Shown piece by piece: positions 58,864-64,000 of a stretch of 64,000 bases of DNA. Positions within the stretch are counted from its first letter, which is position 1, and every line of letters starts with the position of its first letter. The notes under the pieces are model-generated. The model worked only from the letters and a program-made list of their open reading frames with translations. It searched no databases and was not told the origin of the DNA. The DNA is taken from contig JACPDG010000041.1 in assembly GCA_016184125.1 (NCBI GenBank), positions 1-64,000 on the forward strand, written 5' to 3'. Source of the stretch: Candidatus Rokuibacteriota bacterium (GTDB lineage: Bacteria; Methylomirabilota; Methylomirabilia; Rokubacteriales; CSP1-6). A program made the translations under genes and the position numbers.

Positions 58864-60021
58864 ATGACCCGCCGCGTGTATCTCGACCACAACGCCTCGA
58901 CGCCCGTCCATCCCGAGGTCGTCGCCGACATGCTGCCCTACTTCGGTGAGATCTTCGGGAACCCGTCGAGCGTGCACGCGTTCGGGCGCGAGGCGCGCGA
59001 GGGCATGGACCGCGCGCGCGAGCGGGTCGCCCGTTTCCTCGGCGCGTCGGCTGACGAGATCGTGTTCACGTCCGGCGGTACCGAGTCCGACAACCTGGCG
59101 ATCAAGGGCCTGGCGTACGCGCGTGGCCGCGGCCACTTCATCACCTCGCGCATCGAGCACCACGCCGTGCTGCGGGCGTGCCAGTGGCTCGAGACGCAGG
59201 GCTTCGAGGTGACCTACCTGCCCGTGGACGAGCTCGGGATGGTCGACCCCGGCGACGTGAAGCGCGCGATCCGGCCGGACACGATCGGGATCACGATCAT
59301 GCACGCCAACAGCGAGGTCGGCACGATCCAGCCGATCGCGGCGATCGGCGCGATCGCGCGCGAGCACGCGATCCCCCTGCACGTCGACGCCGTCCAGACG
59401 TTCGGCAAGGTGCCGATCGACCTCGACGCGATGGGCATCGCCCTGCTGTCGTTCTCCGGTCACAAGATCTACGGTCCGAAAGGCGTCGCCGGGCTCTACG
59501 TCCGCAAGGGCACGAAGATGGTCACGATCCAGCACGGCGGTGAGCACGAGCGGCGGCGGCGCGCCGGCACGGAGAACGTCGCCGGCATCGTCGGCTTCGG
59601 CAAGGCCGTCGAGGTGCGCGCCCGCGACATGGCCGGCGAGGCGGTCCGGCTGGCCGCGCTGCGTGACCGCCTGTGGGACGGCATCCGGGCGCGCGTGCCC
59701 GACGTCAAGCTGAACGGTCATCCGACCGACCGGCTGCCCGGCACCGCGAACATCTCGTACCGCAACGTCGAGTCGGAGTCCGTGGTGCTCGGCCTCGATC
59801 TCAAGGGCATCGGCGTCTCGGCGGGCTCCGCGTGCACGTCCGGCAGCGTCGAGCCGTCCTACGTGCTCGTCGCCATGGGCGTGGCGCTCGGGTGGGCGAT
59901 GGGGGCGGTGCGCCACTCGCTGGGTCGCTCGACGGCGGCCGACGACATCGACTACGTGATCGAGAGCGTCGAGCCGATCGTCAAGAAGCTCAGAGGCGCC
60001 CTGCCGGTCGGAGCGCGATGA
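58864..60021 (+). CDS. Cysteine desulfurase, second copy (NifS/IscS type)
   Basis: A 385-aa protein with a full active site: [23 protein letters not shown]-stacking His in [16 protein letters not shown] lysine in [16 protein letters not shown], and persulfide Cys in [16 protein letters not shown]. It should make persulfide from cysteine and probably supplies both this module and the isc genes upstream. Overlaps the scaffold gene (ATGA). Confidence 0.94.
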   Translation: MTRRVYLDHNASTPVHPEVVADMLPYFGEIFGNPSSVHAFGREAREGMDRARERVARFLGASADEIVFTSGGTESDNLAIKGLAYARGRGHFITSRIEHHAVLRACQWLETQGFEVTYLPVDELGMVDPGDVKRAIRPDTIGITIMHANSEVGTIQPIAAIGAIAREHAIPLHVDAVQTFGKVPIDLDAMGIALLSFSGHKIYGPKGVAGLYVRKGTKMVTIQHGGEHERRRRAGTENVAGIVGFGKAVEVRARDMAGEAVRLAALRDRLWDGIRARVPDVKLNGHPTDRLPGTANISYRNVESESVVLGLDLKGIGVSAGSACTSGSVEPSYVLVAMGVALGWAMGAVRHSLGRSTAADDIDYVIESVEPIVKKLRGALPVGAR

Positions 60022-60398
60022 GGTACAGCCCGACGCTCATCGATCACTTCCTCAACCCGCGCAACGCCGGGCTGATGCGCGATCCGGACGGGGTCGGCGA
60101 GGAGCAGGATGCCGGCTGCGGCGATCTCGCACGTTTCTTCCTCAAGAGCGCCCGCGGCGTCGTGAGCGACGTCCGCTTCCAGGCCTACGGCTGCGGCCCG
60201 ACGATCGCCGCCGCGAGCGCGGCGAGCGAGCTCATCACCGGGCGAGCGCTGGGCGACGTGACGCACCTCGAGGCCACGGAGGTCGAGCGGGCCGTCGACG
60301 GCCTGCCCGAGGACCGCAAGCATGCCGCAGACGTCGTGGCCCGCGCGCTTCGTGCGGCGGCGCGCGCTTGTCTGGGCGGCGCGCCGGAGGGGGGCTGA
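60018..60398 (+). CDS. IscU/NifU-like scaffold lacking the third cysteine
   Basis: A 126-aa protein: [20 protein letters not shown], then C34/D36 (DAGCGDLA) and C59 (AYGCGPT). The third ligand, C in the usual KxHCA motif, is Ala103 ([10 protein letters not shown]). It lacks the LPPVK peptide. It may serve as a partner or carrier rather than a full scaffold. Coupled to the intact IscS upstream and followed by cysE. Confidence 0.88.
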   Translation: MRYSPTLIDHFLNPRNAGLMRDPDGVGEEQDAGCGDLARFFLKSARGVVSDVRFQAYGCGPTIAAASAASELITGRALGDVTHLEATEVERAVDGLPEDRKHAADVVARALRAAARACLGGAPEGG

Positions 60399-60400
60399 CC

Positions 60401-61081
60401 GTGTTCGAGGATCTGCGCCGCGACATCCGGGTCGTGCTCGAGCGTGACCCCGCAGCGCGCTCGCCGTTCGAGGTGCTGCTCTGCTATCCGGGAGTGCACG
60501 CGCTCGCGTTTCACCGGGTCGCGCACCGGCTCTGGCAGGCGCGCTGGCGCACGCTCGCGCGGTTCATGTCGCACGCCTCGCGGTTCCTGACCGGGATCGA
60601 GATCCACCCCGGGGCCCGGATCGGGCGCGGCCTCTTCATCGACCACGGCATGGGCGTGGTCATCGGCGAGACCGCGGAGGTCGGCGACAACGTCACGCTG
60701 CTGCAGGGCGTGACGCTCGGCGGCACCAGCACGAAGCGCGAGAAGCGCCATCCGACGCTCGGCAACAACGTCGTCGTGGGCGCCGGCGCGAAGATCATCG
60801 GCGCGTTCACGATCGGCGACGGGAGCCGCATCGGGGCCGGGTCCGTCGTGGTGCGCGAGGTGCCGGCGAACTGCGTTGTCGTCGGCGTCCCCGGCCGCGT
60901 AACATACAGGGACGGTCAGCGGGTCACTGCCGGCATCGATCTCAACCAGACGGATCTCCCGGACCCGGTCGCAAAGACGATGGAGCAGTTGATGGACCGG
61001 ATCCGGGCGCTCGAGGCGGACCTCGAGGCGTTGCGCAAGCTCGTCGATCGCGCCGGCGACATCAAGGAGGACAGTCCGTGA
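60401..61081 (+). CDS. cysE: Serine O-acetyltransferase
   Basis: A 226-aa protein: N-terminal helical part, then left-handed beta-helix hexapeptides ([20 protein letters not shown] with the catalytic His, [20 protein letters not shown]) and a C-terminal coiled tail. Short form, as in many non-enteric bacteria. Makes O-acetylserine for cysteine synthesis, the substrate of the neighbouring desulfurase. GTG 60401 follows GGAGGGGG. Confidence 0.93.
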   Translation: MFEDLRRDIRVVLERDPAARSPFEVLLCYPGVHALAFHRVAHRLWQARWRTLARFMSHASRFLTGIEIHPGARIGRGLFIDHGMGVVIGETAEVGDNVTLLQGVTLGGTSTKREKRHPTLGNNVVVGAGAKIIGAFTIGDGSRIGAGSVVVREVPANCVVVGVPGRVTYRDGQRVTAGIDLNQTDLPDPVAKTMEQLMDRIRALEADLEALRKLVDRAGDIKEDSP

Positions 61082-61257
61082 CGCCGAAGGACGTGTTGAG
61101 CCTTCAGGAAGCGTCCACTTACCTCGCCATCGACGTGGCGACGCTCGAGCAGCTCGCGGGCGAGCGCCGCATCCCGTCGTTCCAGGTCGACGGCCAGTGG
61201 GTGTTCTCGAAGAAGTCGATCGACAAGTGGCGCATCGGCCAGACAGCCCGGGTCTGA
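61078..61257 (+). CDS. Small excisionase/MerR-type HTH protein
   Basis: A 59-aa protein from GTG 61078 (overlapping the cysE stop by GTGA): [40 protein letters not shown] and [12 protein letters not shown]. This is the helix-turn-helix 17 / excisionase layout of small DNA-binding proteins. Coupling to cysE suggests a regulator of the cysteine module rather than a phage excisionase. Confidence 0.8.
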   Translation: MTPKDVLSLQEASTYLAIDVATLEQLAGERRIPSFQVDGQWVFSKKSIDKWRIGQTARV

Positions 61258-61262
61258 CCATC

Positions 61263-61427
61263 ATCATGGGGGGACTATCGATGCCCCCCATACCCCCGCG
61301 CTCGCAAGCGGCCCGGGGAACCCGGGCCGCTGCTCGGGTACCGATTGGCTCCGAAGCCCCCGCGCTCGGAGCCGTCCCGGGGGGTGCGCGGACGCACCCG
61401 CGGACCCCGGGACGGCCCTCGATGAGG
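61263..61427 (-). repeat. Hairpin element, inverted, with nested palindrome
   Basis: Starts CATGGGGGGACTATCGATGC, continues with GGCCCGGGGAACCCGGGCCGC and CCCCGCGCTCGGAGCCGTCCC, and holds the inverted palindrome GGGTGCGCGGACGCACCC. It is the reverse complement of the family order and lies six bases after the HTH stop, where it can terminate the cysE transcript. Confidence 0.75.
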
Positions 61428-61458
61428 CGATGCGTTCAGGGGCTCTGACCTCCCGCGC

Positions 61459-62019
61459 GTGATCGACCGCGCCGGCGCCTGGTCGATCCTCACCGAGTTC
61501 ACGCGCTCGGACAGCCTCCGCAAGCACGCGCGCGCCGTCGAGGCCTCGATGCACGCCTACGCCGAGCGGTACGGCGCCGACGTCGAGACGTGGCGCATCG
61601 CGGGGATGCTGCACGACTTCGACTACGAGATGCACCCCCGACCGCCCCGCCACCCGATGAAGGGGGCGGAAATCCTCGCGGCGCGCGGTGTTCCCCTCGA
61701 GATCGTCTACGCGGTGCTCGCGCACGCCGACTACTCGGGGATGCCACGGGTCTCGCTGATGGACCGGGCACTCTACGCGTGTGACGAGCTGTCCGGCTTC
61801 GTCCACGCCTGCGCCCTCGTGCGTCCCGGCCGCGCCATCACGGGGCTCACGGTCGGCTCGGTGAAGAAGAAGCTCAAGGACAAGGCGTTTGCCCGCACCG
61901 TGAACCGCGACGACGTCTACCGCGGCGCGGTCGAGCTCGGCCTGAACCTGGACACGCACGTCGCGTTCGTGATCGGCGCGCTCGAGCGGGTGGCTCCGGA
62001 GATCGGATTGGGTCGTTAG
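61459..62019 (+). CDS. HD-domain metal-dependent phosphohydrolase-like protein
   Basis: A 186-aa HD-domain protein: H at HARAVEASMHAYAERYG, the HD pair in AGMLHDFDYEMHP, a His in LAHADYSGMPRV and D in MDRALYACDELSGF. Such small HD proteins hydrolyse nucleotides or related phosphoesters; the substrate is unknown. GTG 61459 is assumed. Confidence 0.85.
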   Translation: MIDRAGAWSILTEFTRSDSLRKHARAVEASMHAYAERYGADVETWRIAGMLHDFDYEMHPRPPRHPMKGAEILAARGVPLEIVYAVLAHADYSGMPRVSLMDRALYACDELSGFVHACALVRPGRAITGLTVGSVKKKLKDKAFARTVNRDDVYRGAVELGLNLDTHVAFVIGALERVAPEIGLGR

Positions 62020-62082
62020 AACGGGCGGCCTCGAAATCGCCCAACGCGCACGCAAGGCACTCGTCGATGGAGCGCGCCGAAG

Positions 62083-62088
62083 TATAAT
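62083..62088 (+). promoter_or_regulatory. -10 box (TATAAT) of the liv gene run
   Basis: Perfect TATAAT 40 bases before the livK-like ATG at 62129; the gene has a GAGAGGAGG ribosome site, so here the message has a leader. The -35 position is weak (about CTCGTC). Confidence 0.45.
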
Positions 62089-62128
62089 CGCGCCCACTGA
62101 CCGTCCTTGATCCGAGAGGAGGCGCGCC

Positions 62129-63331
62129 ATGAAGCTTCCATCCCTGCTCCTGACCGTCATCACGATGCTGGTCCTCGCGTCGCCCGCGGTCGCCCAGAAG
62201 GTCCCGGGGGTGACCGACACCGAGATCGTCGTGGGCCTCACGACGCCGCTGTCGGGACCCGCGGCCGCGTGGGGCAACACCGCAGTCGCGATGGAAGCCT
62301 GGGCGCGCCACGTCAACGACCAGGGCGGAATCAACGGCCGCAAGCTCAAGGTGGTCATGAAGGACGACGGCTACAATCCGGGCCGGGCCGTGGCGAACCT
62401 CAAGGAGATGAAGGACTCGATCTTCATGAACGTCGGCCTGCTCGGCTCGGCCATCCTCCAGGCGGCCAAGGACGACATCGCCGAGTACAAGCTGCCGGTG
62501 ATCAACCCGTATGGGAATCCGGCGATCTGGGCAAGGCAGCCGCGTGAAAAGCTGCGCTACGTCTTCGTCGCCTACACCGACTACCTGGACGAGGGCGAGT
62601 ACCTCCTCAGGCACGCCGTGGAGAAGCTCGGCGCGAAGAAGGTGGCCGTCTTCCATCAGAACGACGAGTACGGCAAGGGCGGGCTGGAAGGCGTCAACCG
62701 CGGCGTTAAGGCCCTCGGCGGGAAGGTGACGCTCGCCGGCGCGGTGTCCTACGAGCTGTCGGACCGCGAGCTCGGAACCCATGCCCTGAAGCTGAAGGAC
62801 TCGGGCGCGGACGTCGTCATCTTGTATCCGACCATCACCCACGGCGCCAACGTGATCAAGGAGATGGCCAAGGCGGGCTATCGGCCGAAGCTGGTCGCCT
62901 CGTTCCCGCTCGGCGACTACCTCATCATGTATCGGCTGCTCGGCGAGCTGTGGGAGGGTGCGCACTTCAACATCCTGAGCGGCGGGGCGATCGCGAACGA
63001 CCCCGCCGGCAAGGCGGCCCTCGACATCGTCCTCAAGTACGAGCCGAAGCTCAAGGGCAAGGAGAACACCGCGCTGGCCGGCGTAGCCCCGATGATCCTC
63101 GCGGTGGAGGGCCTCAAGAAGGCAGGGCGCAACCTGACGCGCGAGTCGTACGTGGAGGCCATGGAGTCGATCAAGAACTTCACGGCGATGGGTCTCTCGC
63201 CAGCCGGCATCACGTTCGGGCCGAACCGGCGCCACGGGCTGAACGCGGTTCGCACCCTGCGGGCTGTCAAAGCGGCGGACAACTCGTACGCCGAGGTCGC
63301 GCCGGCCCAGGTGTTCCCACCGCATTTTTAG
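62129..63331 (+). CDS. Branched-chain amino acid-type ABC transporter substrate-binding protein
   Basis: A 400-aa periplasmic protein with signal MKLPSLLLTVITMLVLASPAVAQ. VTDTEIVVGLTTPLSGPAAA and NDQGGINGRKLKVVMKDDGY are the LivK-type opening. Soil bacteria use these for amino acids, amides and aromatic acids, so the ligand is open. First gene of a liv operon that leaves the window. Confidence 0.92.
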   Translation: MKLPSLLLTVITMLVLASPAVAQKVPGVTDTEIVVGLTTPLSGPAAAWGNTAVAMEAWARHVNDQGGINGRKLKVVMKDDGYNPGRAVANLKEMKDSIFMNVGLLGSAILQAAKDDIAEYKLPVINPYGNPAIWARQPREKLRYVFVAYTDYLDEGEYLLRHAVEKLGAKKVAVFHQNDEYGKGGLEGVNRGVKALGGKVTLAGAVSYELSDRELGTHALKLKDSGADVVILYPTITHGANVIKEMAKAGYRPKLVASFPLGDYLIMYRLLGELWEGAHFNILSGGAIANDPAGKAALDIVLKYEPKLKGKENTALAGVAPMILAVEGLKKAGRNLTRESYVEAMESIKNFTAMGLSPAGITFGPNRRHGLNAVRTLRAVKAADNSYAEVAPAQVFPPHF

Positions 63332-63337
63332 ATCGAA

Positions 63338-63394
63338 GGGGGGCTTCGCCCCCCTCCGAGCCGCCCCCCTCGGTTGCGCCGGCAAAGCCGGCGC
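63338..63394 (+). terminator. Two hairpins after livK-like gene
   Basis: GGGGGG (63338-63343) with CCCCCC (63349-63354) around CTTCG, and GCGCCGGC (63376-63383) with GCCGGCGC (63387-63394) around AAA. They sit between the binding protein and the ATPase, the usual place for an attenuating structure that lets the binding protein be made in excess. Confidence 0.6.
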
Positions 63395-63465
63395 TCGGAG
63401 CGGTGTGACGATGGCACGAGGTACGACAGGAGCGAGTTGGCGCAGCGGCACGAGGACGTCGCCGA

Positions 63466-64000
63466 ATGGCTGGTGAGCTCCTCGAGGTCGAGCAGCTGTC
63501 GCTGCGCTTCGGTGGAATTACGGCGCTCGACCGGGTCGACGTCACCGTCGCCGAGGGCGAGACGCTCGCCGTGATCGGGCCGAACGGCTCCGGCAAGACC
63601 TCGCTCTTCAACTGCATCACGGCGATCTACCGGCCGACGTCGGGCGCGATCACGTTTCGCGGCCGGTCGCTGCTCGGGCTCTCCCCCGACGCGGTGGCGA
63701 GCGGCGGCATCGCGCGGACGTTCCAGAACCTGCGCCTGTTCCACAACATGACCGTGCTCGACAACCTCCTGGTCGGCCGGCACCTCCATTTCCGGAAGAA
63801 CTTCTTCGAGGCCCTGCTCAGGGTCCGGCGCGAGGAGATCCGCCACCGACGCCGGGCCGAAGAGATCATCGAGCTCCTGGACCTGGAGGCCGTGCGGAAG
63901 TCGCGGGTCGCCGACTGCGCCTACGGGGTGCAGAAGCGCGTGGAGCTCGGGCGCGCGCTCGCGACGGAGCCGCGGCTGCTGCTCCTCGACGAACCGGTGT
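63466..64000 (+). CDS. livG: Branched-chain amino acid-type ABC ATPase LivG (partial, runs off the window)
   Basis: The first 178 codons of a LivG-type ATPase: VEQLSLRFGGITALDRVDVT, Walker A IGPNGSGKTSLFNCITAIYR, Q-loop RTFQNLRLFHNMTVLDNLLV, signature YGVQKRVELGRALAT and Walker B LLLLDEPV at the edge. No stop before 64000. ATG 63466 lacks a clear ribosome site. Confidence 0.92.
   Translation, partial: MAGELLEVEQLSLRFGGITALDRVDVTVAEGETLAVIGPNGSGKTSLFNCITAIYRPTSGAITFRGRSLLGLSPDAVASGGIARTFQNLRLFHNMTVLDNLLVGRHLHFRKNFFEALLRVRREEIRHRRRAEEIIELLDLEAVRKSRVADCAYGVQKRVELGRALATEPRLLLLDEPV

Noticed and set aside
1-64000. tRNA, rRNA or riboswitch genes
   Set aside because: I saw no cloverleaf with a T-loop (GGTTCRA) and CCA-end arrangement, no rRNA motifs and no recognisable riboswitch; a covariance-model scan would be needed to exclude them.

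Overview
The window is about 70% G+C and shows dense same-strand gene runs with many ATGA/GTGA overlaps. Its gene content is typical of an uncultured soil or groundwater bacterium: tripartite tricarboxylate and Liv/Dpp transporters, a TauE permease, a Pup homologue outside Actinobacteria, an E. coli-ordered isc operon, and an abundant family of intergenic G-tract hairpin repeats. My best guess is Candidatus Rokubacteria / Methylomirabilota. That is inference from gene content only, since no rRNA or other phylogenetic marker is present.

Layout. 1-0.9 kb: debris (PIN-toxin remnant, CRISPR-type repeat, 3' end of a group II intron). 0.95-7.2 kb: GntR/FadR regulator, a broken isocitrate-lyase-family gene, an Old Yellow Enzyme-type reductase, a TctB-TctA-TctC transporter and a heme-binding-like protein. 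7.2-11.2 kb: second debris zone (cas1 fragment joined to another CRISPR-type repeat, broken DUF222-HNH gene, orphan antitoxin, Uma2 nuclease, DUF5674 pair, collapsed liv operon). 11.3-15.1 kb: Nudix hydrolase, TauE permease, two MFS transporters. 15.5-20.7 kb: unknown protein plus UGSC selenoprotein, YheT hydrolase, alcohol dehydrogenase, TTC38-like protein. 20.9-28.3 kb (minus strand): DUF1537 kinase, PdxA-family dehydrogenase, Dpp-type transporter, amidase. 28.4-32.7 kb: TlpA, CcdA, homoserine kinase, dCTP deaminase, Pup, FmdB zinc ribbon. 32.8-38.6 kb: selenium locus (LysR regulator, SelD, four-gene putative selenate ABC transporter). 38.9-50.7 kb: anti-sigma-like protein, glycosyltransferase, a MoxR/DUF58/VWA/TPR operon, GalT. 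50.9-58.8 kb: glutamate dehydrogenase, then iscRSUA-hscBA-fdx-iscX facing a DsrEFH-like trio. 58.9-64 kb: second IscS/IscU pair, CysE, small HTH, HD protein, and the start of a liv operon cut by the window end.

The most notable result is selenium biology. Two genes have an in-frame UGA at a position where the family carries Sec or Cys: the UGSC protein (codon 94) and SelD itself (codon 17). Each is followed at the expected distance by a hairpin with G in the apical loop, matching the bacterial SECIS rule. Both would otherwise be called truncated genes. The predicted selenate importer and selenium-associated LysR regulator next to selD fit a genome that makes selenocysteine.

The second notable result is in Fe-S assembly. 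The IscS inside the isc operon has lost the PLP-binding lysine (Leu206) and the PLP-stacking histidine (Gln104). The second IscS is intact, but its IscU partner lacks the third cysteine ligand. The third is a family of intergenic double-hairpin elements. They carry a nested 18-bp palindrome that also sits in frame inside fmdB, and at two loci they are duplicated together with the 3' end of the preceding gene.
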